Shown in pieces: positions 15,633-22,869 of a stretch of 41,287 bases of DNA (position 1 is its first letter; the number at the start of each line of letters is the position of its first letter). Origin of the DNA: an uncultured Oscillospiraceae bacterium. Lineage in GTDB: Bacteria > Bacillota > Clostridia > Oscillospirales > Acutalibacteraceae. Below the pieces are notes generated by a model. It was not told the DNA's origin and did no database searches. It was given only the letters and a program-made list of their open reading frames with translations. Where the stretch lies: contig URGJ01000014.1 in NCBI GenBank assembly GCA_900547445.1, positions 1-41,287 of the forward strand. The letters run 5' to 3'. The position numbers and the translations under genes were made by a program.

Positions 15633-16387
15633 TTACCAAAAGAATAATTCCCTGCCTTGACGTTAAGGACGGCAGGGTGGTAAAGGGCGTAAATTTTGAG
15701 GGGCTTAACGATGTTTCCTCCCCCGTGGAGCTTGGCAAATATTACAGCGAATGCGGTGCGGACGAGCTGGTGTTTTACGATATTACCGCCTCGAGTGACG
15801 GAAGAAAGCTTTTTACCGATATATTAAAAGAGGTAGCAAGTAATATTTTTATCCCCCTTACCGTGGGCGGCGGAATAAATACCTTAGAAGACTTTGACCG
15901 CGTGTTAAAGTGCGGCGCGGACAAGGTAAGCGTAAATTCCGGAGCCATTAAAAACCCCGACCTAATAAAAGCGGCGGCGGAAAAATACGGCAGTCAGTGC
16001 GTTGTTATATCCGCAGATATTAAGCGGGTTGACGGAGAGTTCCGCGTGTTCGCGCGGGGCGGCAGGGACGATACAGGGTTAGAGGGCGTCTCCTGGATAA
16101 AGCGGTGCGTTGAAAACGGCGCGGGCGAGGTTGTTGTTAATTCAATCGATACCGACGGGGTTAAAAAGGGCTTTGATATAGAAATGCTAAAAGCCGTATG
16201 CGAGGCTGTTAATGTACCTGTTATTGCCTCGGGCGGAGCGGGAAGGGCTAAGGATTTTGTAACCCTGTTTAAAGAAATCCCCGATATTGACGCTGGGCTT
16301 GCCGCTTCGATTTTCCATTTCGGAGAGGTTAAAATTTCCGAACTAAAGCAACTTTTAAATAAAAACAATATTAATGTGAGGCTGTAA
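15629..16387 (+). CDS. hisF: imidazole glycerol phosphate synthase, cyclase subunit
   Basis: A 252-residue (beta-alpha)8 barrel. The N-terminus RIIPCLDVKDGRVVKGVNF carries the catalytic Asp, SADIKRVDGEF is the second active strand, and NSIDTDGVKKGFD and ASGGAGRAKDF are HisF signatures. With HisH it turns PRFAR and ammonia into IGP and AICAR. It overlaps hisA by 4 bases and ends three bases before hisIE. Confidence 0.98.
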   Translation: MITKRIIPCLDVKDGRVVKGVNFEGLNDVSSPVELGKYYSECGADELVFYDITASSDGRKLFTDILKEVASNIFIPLTVGGGINTLEDFDRVLKCGADKVSVNSGAIKNPDLIKAAAEKYGSQCVVISADIKRVDGEFRVFARGGRDDTGLEGVSWIKRCVENGAGEVVVNSIDTDGVKKGFDIEMLKAVCEAVNVPVIASGGAGRAKDFVTLFKEIPDIDAGLAASIFHFGEVKISELKQLLNKNNINVRL

Positions 16388-16390
16388 TCT

Positions 16391-17050
16391 ATGATAAATA
16401 TTGACGAGCTTAAATTTGATGAAAAGGGACTTATACCCGCGGTTGTGGTGGACGCGCACAGCAAAAAGGTGCTGACGGTAGCCTATATGAATAAGGAAAG
16501 CCTTAAAATCTCTATGGAAAAGGAGCTTACCTGCTTTTACAGCCGTTCAAGAGATGAGCTGTGGCTCAAAGGGGAGACAAGCGGCAACTACCAGCACATA
16601 GTTTCTATTACCGCCGACTGCGATAAGGACGCGCTGACGGTTCTTGTCGAAAAGGAGGGTCCCGCCTGTCATACGGGTACAGATTCCTGCTTTACAAACC
16701 CTGTTTTTAGGAGCGAAAACCGCGCTGAATTTTCTATGGACGGACTGTATGAGCTTTTAGAGGGCAGAAAAAAGGATATGCCTGAGGGTTCATATACAAC
16801 CTATCTTTTCCAAAAGGGAATGGATAAAATACTTAAAAAGGTCGGCGAGGAATCTACCGAGGTTATAATTGCGGGCAAGGCGAACGACAAAAAGGAAACC
16901 GTTTACGAGATTGCGGACCTTGCTTATCATATTATGGTTATGATGGTGGAAATGGGTATCTCGGTGGACGATGTACGAAAAGAGCTTGCTTCACGACACA
17001 TTATAGATCACAAGGTAAAGCAGGAGAAAATGGCGAGCGATGAAATGTAA
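16391..17050 (+). CDS. hisIE: bifunctional phosphoribosyl-AMP cyclohydrolase / phosphoribosyl-ATP pyrophosphatase
   Basis: A 219-residue fusion of the usual type. Residues 1-110 are HisI: VLTVAYMNKESL, TCFYSRSRDELWLKGETSGN, VEKEGPACHTG with the zinc-binding cysteines. Residues 115-215 are HisE, an all-alpha pyrophosphohydrolase: GSYTTYLFQKGMDKILKKVG, EESTEVIIAGK, EIADLAYHIMVMM. It performs steps two and three of the pathway. It overlaps hisK by 11 bases. Confidence 0.97.
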   Translation: MINIDELKFDEKGLIPAVVVDAHSKKVLTVAYMNKESLKISMEKELTCFYSRSRDELWLKGETSGNYQHIVSITADCDKDALTVLVEKEGPACHTGTDSCFTNPVFRSENRAEFSMDGLYELLEGRKKDMPEGSYTTYLFQKGMDKILKKVGEESTEVIIAGKANDKKETVYEIADLAYHIMVMMVEMGISVDDVRKELASRHIIDHKVKQEKMASDEM

Positions 17051-17843
17051 TTTTCATACTCATACGAATTACTGCGACGGCAAGGATTCGCCCGAGGAGT
17101 TGGTAAAAGCGGCTATTCAAAAGGGATTTTTCGCCCTGGGCTTTTCTTCCCACAGCTATACCGAAATGGACAAAAGCTTTGCAATGAGTGCAAGTGAAGC
17201 CGAAAAATACCGTGCTGAGATTGCCGACCTTAAAGAAAAGTATAAAGGCAAAATAGAGCTTTACTGCGGAATTGAGCAGGATTATTTTTCGGACGAGCCG
17301 ACCGGATGCTACGATTATGTCATAGGCTCGGTGCATTACGTTTTAAAAAACGGGGAATATGTCTGCGTCGATAATACCGCCGAGATTGTAAAAGAGGCGG
17401 TAAATAGGCTTTACGGAGGAGATTTTGACGCCCTTGCCGAGGATTATTTCGCACTTGTCGCAAAGATTCCGGATAAAACAAACGCCGATATAATAGGGCA
17501 TTTCGATTTGGTGTCAAAGTTCAGCGAAAAAAACGGCTACGGAGAAAGTCCCCGATTTTTAGCGGCGGCGGAAAAGGCTGTAAAGGCGCTTGTACCTTAC
17601 GGCTTGCCCTTTGAAATCAACACAGGCGCTATGGCAAGGGGGGTAAGAAGCGTGCCCTATCCTTCGCCCGAAATTCTTAAAATGATTAAAAAGCTCGGCG
17701 GGGAAATTATCCTTTCAAGCGACTGCCACGATAAAAACTACCTCGATTTCGCGTTTGATAAGGCGGCTGATTTAGCGCGTAATACAGGCTTCACCCGCTC
17801 CGCCGTAATAAAAAACGGCAAAATAGAGTATATAGGGCTTTAA
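17040..17843 (+). CDS. hisK: histidinol-phosphatase, PHP family
   Basis: A 267-residue PHP-domain phosphatase that dephosphorylates histidinol phosphate before HisD. Metal-binding motifs: NFHTHTNYCDGK at the N-terminus, GIEQDYF near residue 80, GSVHYV, DIIGHFDLV and SSDCHDK near the C-terminus. It replaces the HAD phosphatase fused to HisB in enterics. It is the last gene of the operon, and the bidirectional terminator follows 17 bases after the stop. With it all pathway steps are present in this one operon. Confidence 0.95.
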   Translation: MKCNFHTHTNYCDGKDSPEELVKAAIQKGFFALGFSSHSYTEMDKSFAMSASEAEKYRAEIADLKEKYKGKIELYCGIEQDYFSDEPTGCYDYVIGSVHYVLKNGEYVCVDNTAEIVKEAVNRLYGGDFDALAEDYFALVAKIPDKTNADIIGHFDLVSKFSEKNGYGESPRFLAAAEKAVKALVPYGLPFEINTGAMARGVRSVPYPSPEILKMIKKLGGEIILSSDCHDKNYLDFAFDKAADLARNTGFTRSAVIKNGKIEYIGL

Positions 17844-17860
17844 AACTGTTATGTGTAATA

Positions 17861-17895
17861 ATATAAGTGGGACGGCGCACTGTCTCACTTATATT
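17861..17895. terminator. bidirectional terminator between hisK and trxB
   Basis: A 13-base stem, ATATAAGTGGGAC (17861-17873) with GTCTCACTTATAT (17882-17894), one G-T pair and an 8-base loop. The flanks are A/T-rich on both sides, so it can serve the his operon and the convergent trxB. Confidence 0.85.
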
Positions 17896-17902
17896 TTATA
17901 TA

Positions 17903-18826
17903 TTATTCTATTCCGTCCGCATAGCTGCAGGCGTTTGTGGCGGCAACCGCGCCGTCCGCCGCGGCGGTCACAAGCTGCCGAAGCTCCTTTGTGCGGCAGT
18001 CGCCCGCGGCGAATATACCCGCTCTTGAAGTGCGGCAGTCCTCTCCCGCCTTTATATATCCGTATTCGTCCAGCTCTACAATATTTTTATAAGCTCCGTT
18101 TTGCGGAAGCTGTCCTATCGCTACGAAAAGCCCTGAAACGGGGATTTCTTTTTTCTCACCGGTTTTCGTATTTTCGACCGTTACAGAGGTGACTGCGCTT
18201 TCGCCGTTTATAGCCGTCAGCACGGAGTTAAGCACATAATTAACATTGCTTTTTTCTCGAAGGCGCGAAACCGTGCTTTTATCGGCGCGAAACCCGTCTC
18301 TTCTGTGGATTACGGTCACGCTTTCGCAAATGTCCGCAAGAAAAGCCGCGTCGCCTAAAGCTGTGTTGCCTCCCCCCAAAACCGCGACCCTTTTATTCTT
18401 GTAAAACGCGCCGTCGCAGACCGCACAGTAGGATACGCCCTTTCCGACAAATTTATCTTCTTCGGCAAGCTCTGTCTTTCTGTGGCGGAGTCCGCCCGCG
18501 ATTATTACTGCCCTGCCCGTGTATTCGCCGTATTCGGCGGCAACCGTTTTATAAGCTCCGTTTTCCTTAATTCCCACTGCGGTATCAAAGACGGTTTGGG
18601 TGCCTAAAGCCGCAGCCTGAGCGTGAAGCTTATCCGAAAGCTCAGCGCCGCTTATGTTCATAAACCCCGGGAAATTTTCCACACCGTCGGAAAGCGAAAT
18701 CTGCCCGCCGAAACTGTTGTTTTCAAGCAAAAGCACGGTTTTGCCCGCCCTGCGTGCGTATACGGCAGCCGTAAGTCCCGCACAGCCGCCGCCTATTATA
18801 ATAATGTCGTAGATATTTTTATTCAT
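17903..18826 (-). CDS. trxB: thioredoxin reductase (NADPH-type)
   Basis: A 307-residue FAD flavoprotein that passes electrons to thioredoxin. FAD-binding GGGCAG at 12-17, the redox pair C134 and C137 in YCAVCDGAF, the second nucleotide motif LGGGNTALGDA with HRRD, and the C-terminal GIFAAGDCR. The usual CATC is CAVC here. Some Clostridia enzymes of this family use other donors such as ferredoxin or F420; HRRDGF with the following Arg suggests NADPH. A single-gene unit with its own promoter and a shared terminator. Confidence 0.95.
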   Translation of the reverse strand: MNKNIYDIIIIGGGCAGLTAAVYARRAGKTVLLLENNSFGGQISLSDGVENFPGFMNISGAELSDKLHAQAAALGTQTVFDTAVGIKENGAYKTVAAEYGEYTGRAVIIAGGLRHRKTELAEEDKFVGKGVSYCAVCDGAFYKNKRVAVLGGGNTALGDAAFLADICESVTVIHRRDGFRADKSTVSRLREKSNVNYVLNSVLTAINGESAVTSVTVENTKTGEKKEIPVSGLFVAIGQLPQNGAYKNIVELDEYGYIKAGEDCRTSRAGIFAAGDCRTKELRQLVTAAADGAVAATNACSYADGIE

Positions 18827-18867
18827 ATTTTTAATTTCCTCTTATCTTCTTTCTGAGTTACAGTTAA

Positions 18868-18896
18868 ATAATAGCATAAGGTCAAAAAAAAAACAA
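18868..18896 (-). promoter_or_regulatory. promoter of trxB
   Basis: On the minus strand, TTGTTT (18891-18896), 17 bases, TATTAT (18868-18873), with TGC directly before the -10 (extended -10). The leader to the ATG at 18826 is about 35 bases. Confidence 0.6.
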
Positions 18897-18943
18897 GCCA
18901 AAAGCCGTAAGTATGTTTGAATGTATTTTAGTGTAAAAAAGTG

Positions 18944-18972
18944 TTGATTATACCGAAAAATTATAATATAAT
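18944..18972 (+). promoter_or_regulatory. main promoter of the adhE cluster
   Basis: TTGATT (18944-18949), 17 bases, TATAAT (18967-18972). It would give a leader of about 175 bases. A second, weaker set, TTGCAT (19011-19016) with TATGTT (19035-19040) at 18 bases, overlaps the Rex-like site. The whole gap 18827-19153 contains only these promoters, the operator and a hairpin at 19109-19130 (TTGATT with AATCAA). Confidence 0.6.
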
Positions 18973-19035
18973 AAACATATATCAGTTATTACATATCCAG
19001 TATATAAATATTGCATTTCACCCGCATATAAAAGT

Positions 19036-19053
19036 ATGTTAAAATATTAACAA
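19036..19053. promoter_or_regulatory. Rex-type operator upstream of adhE
   Basis: The 18 bases are ATGTTAA, AATA, TTAACAA: the inner arms TGTTAA and TTAACA are a perfect inverted repeat around four bases. The consensus for the NADH sensor Rex in Clostridia is TTGTTAA-N4-TTAACAA, matched at every fixed position but the first. Rex controls adhE genes in related bacteria. The site lies downstream of the main promoter and over the weaker second one, so Rex would block transcription when NADH is low. Confidence 0.75.
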
Positions 19054-19153
19054 ACTTAAAGGAGATTCCGCGTAAGCCTAAAATATCGGCACTGCGGCAG
19101 GTCTTTAGTTGATTTCAAAAAATTAATCAAATATTATTATAGAAGGAGAAAGA

Positions 19154-21772
19154 ATGATGGAAAAGAATTATTCGATAGTAGACAGCGTCGAGACCCTCGA
19201 AGCGGCAATCGAGAGGGTAAGGGCCGCGCAAAAGAAGTTTGCGACCTATACTCAGGAACAGGTTGACGCGATCTTCAAGGCTGCCGCTACAGCCGCAAAC
19301 CAAGCGCGTATTCCTCTTGCTAAATCGGCGGTTGAGGAAACAGGTATGGGTATTGTCGAGGATAAGGTTATTAAAAACCACTATGCTGCGGAATACATCT
19401 ACAATGCCTACAAGAACACCAAGACCTGCGGCGTAATCGAAGAGGACAAGGAATTCGGTATAAAGAAGGTAGCGGAGCCTATCGGTGTAATTGCGGCGGT
19501 TATTCCTACCACCAACCCCACCTCCACCGCTATTTTCAAAACCCTCGTTGCTCTTAAGACCCGCAACGGTATTATCATAAGCCCCCACCCGAGAGCTAAG
19601 GGCTCCACAATCGCCGCCGCTAAGATAGTTCTTGAAGCCGCTGTTAAGGCAGGCGCTCCCGAGGATATTATCAGCTGGATCGATGTTCCCTCCCTCGAAA
19701 TGACAAACCTCGTTATGAAAGAGGCGGACATAATTCTCGCTACAGGCGGCCCCGGAATGGTAAAAGCCGCTTATTCAAGCGGTAAGCCTGCTTTGGGCGT
19801 AGGCGCGGGCAACACCCCCGCTATTATCGACGACACAGCCGACATTCTGCTTGCTGTTAACTCTATTATTCATTCAAAAACCTTTGATAACGGTATGATC
19901 TGTGCTTCCGAGCAGTCGGTAATCGTTCTTGACAAGGTTTACAAGAAGGTTAAGAAGGAATTTGCCGACAGAGGCTGTTACTTCTTAAATCCCGAGGAGA
20001 CCGAGAAGGTTCGCAAGACCATTATCATCAACGGCGCGCTTAACGCTAAGATAGTAGGTCAGAAGCCTGTTACCATTGCCGCTCTCGCGGGCGTTGAGGT
20101 TCCTGAGAAGACCAAGATACTTATCGGCGAAGTTGAGAGTGTTGATATTTCCGAAGAGTTCGCTCACGAAAAGCTCTCACCCGTACTTGCTATGTATAAG
20201 GCTAAGGACATTGACGAGGCGTTCGACAAGGCTGAACAGCTTATCGCCGACGGCGGCTACGGTCACACCTCTTCAATCTATCTTAACGCTGTTACCGAAC
20301 AGGAGAAGATCAACAAATTCGCCGCTCGTATGAAGACCTGCCGTATCCTCGTAAACACCCCCTCGTCACAGGGCGGTATCGGCGACCTTTACAACTTTAA
20401 GTTAGCTCCCTCGCTTACCTTGGGCTGCGGCTCTTGGGGCGGAAACTCGGTATCCGAGAACGTAGGAGTTAAGCACTTAATCAATATTAAAACGGTTGCC
20501 GAGAGGAGAGAAAATATGCTTTGGTTCAGAGCGCCTGAAAAGGTTTATATTAAGAAGGGCTGTCTGCCCGTTGCCCTTGACGAGCTTAAGAGTGTTTTAG
20601 GCAAGAAAAAGGCATTCATTGTTACCGACAGCTTCCTATTCAACAACGGATATACAAAGCCGATTACAAACAAGCTTGACGAAATGGGAATTGAGCACGC
20701 CACCTTTGCCGATGTTGCTCCCGACCCGACGCTCCAGTGTGCACAGAAGGGCACAGAGCAGATGCGCGCATTCGCTCCCGACGTAATTATCGCAATAGGC
20801 GGCGGCTCTGCTATGGACGCGGCTAAGATTATGTGGGTACTTTATGAGCATCCCGAGGCCGACTTTATGGATATGGCTATGCGCTTCTCTGATATAAGAA
20901 AGAGAATTTACACCTTCCCGAAGATGGGCGAAAAGGCTTACTTTATCGCTGTTCCGACCTCTGCGGGCACAGGCTCTGAGGTTACTCCGTTTGCTGTTAT
21001 TACCGACGCCGACACAGGCATTAAATATCCGCTTGCCGATTACGAGCTTATGCCTAATATGGCTATCGTTGACGCGGATATGCATATGACCGCTCCCAAG
21101 GGACTTACCGCCGCTTCGGGTATCGATGCGGTTACCCACAACCTAGAGGCTTACGCTTCTATGCTCGCCACCGACTATACCGACGGTCTGGCTCTGCGCA
21201 GTCTCCAGATGATATTCAAATATCTCCCCGCGGCTTACGATAACGGTCCGAACGATCCCGTTGCTCGGGAGAAGATGGCTAACGCCGCTACTATGGCGGG
21301 TATGGCTTTCGCCAACGCGTTCCTCGGCGTTTGCCACTCTATGGCTCATAAATTGGGCGCCTTCCACCACATTCCGCACGGCGTTGCAAACGCGCTTATG
21401 ATCGATGAGGTTATCCGATTCAACTGCGCCGAGGTTCCGACTAAGATGGGTACCTTCCCGCAGTACGACCACCCGCACACCCGCGCTCGCTATGCCGAGG
21501 TTGCAGAGGTGCTTGGAATTAAGGGCAAGAATGATGAAGAAAAGGTTGAGGGTCTTATCGCCGCTCTTGACGAGTTAAAGGCTAAGGTCGGAATCAAGAA
21601 GACAATTCGCGACTATGTTCCGGATGAGGCTGACTTCTTAGCTCGCCTTGACGAGATGACCGAGCAGGCGTTCGACGACCAGTGCACAGGCGCTAACCCG
21701 CGTTATCCGCTGATGAGCGAAATCAAGCAGATGTATCTCAACGCTTATTACGGCAAGCACGAAAACGTTTAA
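19154..21772 (+). CDS. adhE: bifunctional acetaldehyde-CoA/alcohol dehydrogenase
   Basis: An 872-residue two-domain enzyme that reduces acetyl-CoA to ethanol with two NADH and polymerises into spirosomes in known cases. The N-terminal aldehyde dehydrogenase domain has GVIAAVIPTTNPT, the catalytic cysteine C250 in DNGMICASEQS and the GGIGDLYNF segment. From about 455 follows the iron alcohol dehydrogenase domain: AIGGGSAMDAAK, PTSAGTGSEVT, and the iron-binding FLGVCHSMAHKLG and HHIPHG. The start could be 19154 or 19157 (two ATGs); AAGGAG fits both. Codon choice differs from most of the window (AAG preferred for Lys, many C-ending codons), a sign of high expression. Confidence 0.98.
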   Translation: MMEKNYSIVDSVETLEAAIERVRAAQKKFATYTQEQVDAIFKAAATAANQARIPLAKSAVEETGMGIVEDKVIKNHYAAEYIYNAYKNTKTCGVIEEDKEFGIKKVAEPIGVIAAVIPTTNPTSTAIFKTLVALKTRNGIIISPHPRAKGSTIAAAKIVLEAAVKAGAPEDIISWIDVPSLEMTNLVMKEADIILATGGPGMVKAAYSSGKPALGVGAGNTPAIIDDTADILLAVNSIIHSKTFDNGMICASEQSVIVLDKVYKKVKKEFADRGCYFLNPEETEKVRKTIIINGALNAKIVGQKPVTIAALAGVEVPEKTKILIGEVESVDISEEFAHEKLSPVLAMYKAKDIDEAFDKAEQLIADGGYGHTSSIYLNAVTEQEKINKFAARMKTCRILVNTPSSQGGIGDLYNFKLAPSLTLGCGSWGGNSVSENVGVKHLINIKTVAERRENMLWFRAPEKVYIKKGCLPVALDELKSVLGKKKAFIVTDSFLFNNGYTKPITNKLDEMGIEHATFADVAPDPTLQCAQKGTEQMRAFAPDVIIAIGGGSAMDAAKIMWVLYEHPEADFMDMAMRFSDIRKRIYTFPKMGEKAYFIAVPTSAGTGSEVTPFAVITDADTGIKYPLADYELMPNMAIVDADMHMTAPKGLTAASGIDAVTHNLEAYASMLATDYTDGLALRSLQMIFKYLPAAYDNGPNDPVAREKMANAATMAGMAFANAFLGVCHSMAHKLGAFHHIPHGVANALMIDEVIRFNCAEVPTKMGTFPQYDHPHTRARYAEVAEVLGIKGKNDEEKVEGLIAALDELKAKVGIKKTIRDYVPDEADFLARLDEMTEQAFDDQCTGANPRYPLMSEIKQMYLNAYYGKHENV

Positions 21773-21798
21773 TAAAAAGCTATCGGGAGGTAAATAAA

Positions 21799-22548
21799 AT
21801 GAAACTTGATAAAATTATCGCAGTCAGAACCGGTAAAACAATATACAAGGATGAGGATCGCGCGGTCAAGGTTTTTGACAGCGACTATTCCAAGGCAGAT
21901 ATTTTGAACGAGGCTCTCAATCAGGCGCGTATCGAGGAAACCGGTCTTAACATTCCTAAGATTTTGGGCGTTAATATGATAGACGGCAAGTGGGCAATCG
22001 TCAGCGAGTTCATTAAGGGCAAGACAATGGCTCAGCTTATGGCGGAAAACCCCGATAAGTTTGACGAGTATTTAGAGCAGTTTGTCGATATTCAGATGAG
22101 CATTCACGAAATGAAGGCTCCCTTGCTTACAAAGCTTAAGGATAAGATGAACCGCAAGATCAGTCAGGCGGACATTGACGCGACAACCCGCTATGAGCTT
22201 CACACCCGCCTTGAGGGTATGCCTAAGCACAACAAGGTTTGCCACGGCGACTTTAACCCCTCCAACATCATCATTACAGACGATGGCGTTCCCTATATCC
22301 TCGACTGGTCGCACGCTACACAGGGCAACGCCTCCGCAGATGTTGCAAGAACCTATCTGCTTTTCTGGCTTGACGGAAATATTGAGGGTGCGAAAAAGTA
22401 TATGGAGCTTTTCTGCAAGAAGAGCGATACTGCTAAGCAGTACATTGAAAAATGGCTTCCCATCGTTGCCGCTTCCCAGTCTGTTAAAGGCAACGCAAAG
22501 GAAAGAGAATTCCTGCTTTCCTGGGTTGACGTTGTAGATTACGAATAA
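21799..22548 (+). CDS. APH/choline-kinase fold phosphotransferase
   Basis: A 249-residue protein with the aminoglycoside-phosphotransferase kinase fold. A Lys in RAVKVFD near residue 24 may hold ATP, WAIVSEFIKGKTM is the hinge, CHGDFNPSNIII near 149-159 is the catalytic loop with Asp 151, and ILDWS is the metal-binding DxD-like site. The family includes sugar, choline and antibiotic kinases and some protein kinases; the substrate here is not known. Resistance is unlikely from context. It follows adhE by 26 bases and has the same AAG-rich, high-expression codon use, so it is probably made in quantity with adhE. Confidence 0.85.
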   Translation: MKLDKIIAVRTGKTIYKDEDRAVKVFDSDYSKADILNEALNQARIEETGLNIPKILGVNMIDGKWAIVSEFIKGKTMAQLMAENPDKFDEYLEQFVDIQMSIHEMKAPLLTKLKDKMNRKISQADIDATTRYELHTRLEGMPKHNKVCHGDFNPSNIIITDDGVPYILDWSHATQGNASADVARTYLLFWLDGNIEGAKKYMELFCKKSDTAKQYIEKWLPIVAASQSVKGNAKEREFLLSWVDVVDYE

Positions 22549-22570
22549 AAAACATTTGGGAGGAAAGAAA

Positions 22571-22813
22571 ATGAAAGTTACAGTATGTATAGGCAGCTCC
22601 TGCCACCTTAAGGGCTCAAGACAGGTTGTTGAGGAATTTCAGTATCTTATTTCCGAAAACAATTTAAAGGACGAGGTTGAGCTCGGCGGTACTTTCTGCA
22701 TGGGCAACTGTCAAAAGGGCGTTTGCGTGACCGTTGACGGCGAGCTTTATTCCGTATCCCCCGAAACCGCAAAAAGCTTTTTTGAGGAGAATATTCTCGC
22801 AAAAATAAAATAA
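22571..22813 (+). CDS. thioredoxin-like [2Fe-2S] protein
   Basis: An 80-residue protein with the fold of the small subunit of NADH-dependent hydrogenases and complex I (NuoE type). C6 and C11 (CIGSSC) plus C43 and C47 (FCMGNC) are the four expected cluster ligands; C52 is extra. Such small proteins carry electrons to or from hydrogenases. I start at ATG 22571, because the TTG at 22556 directly precedes and overlaps the GGAGG site that serves this ATG. It lies in the run of genes between adhE and the sensory hydrogenase. Confidence 0.88.
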   Translation: MKVTVCIGSSCHLKGSRQVVEEFQYLISENNLKDEVELGGTFCMGNCQKGVCVTVDGELYSVSPETAKSFFEENILAKIK

Positions 22814-22821
22814 TTTAATTC

Positions 22822-22842
22822 AGGAGGGGCTTTGCTCCTCCT
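22822..22842 (+). other. GC-rich hairpin between the [2Fe-2S] gene and the sensory hydrogenase
   Basis: AGGAGGGGC (22822-22830) pairs with GCTCCTCCT (22834-22842) around TTT with one G-T pair. No T run follows, so it is not a plain terminator. It may mark a processing point or reduce read-through, setting different levels for the genes on either side. Confidence 0.5.
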
Positions 22843-22869
22843 AAATACAATAAAAAGGACTGACTGTGT

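Noticed and set aside
19058..19112. Possible leader peptide behind AAAGGAG in the adhE leader
   Set aside because: No usable start codon follows at normal distance; the only frame would begin with ATT directly touching the site.
19127..19588. Long minus-strand frames across adhE, polA and the hydrogenases
   Set aside because: They are antisense shadows of strongly conserved genes and have no ribosome sites or motifs.
21799..22548. Aminoglycoside resistance gene
   Set aside because: Only the general kinase fold is shared; context, codon use and lack of mobile DNA argue for a housekeeping or metabolic role.
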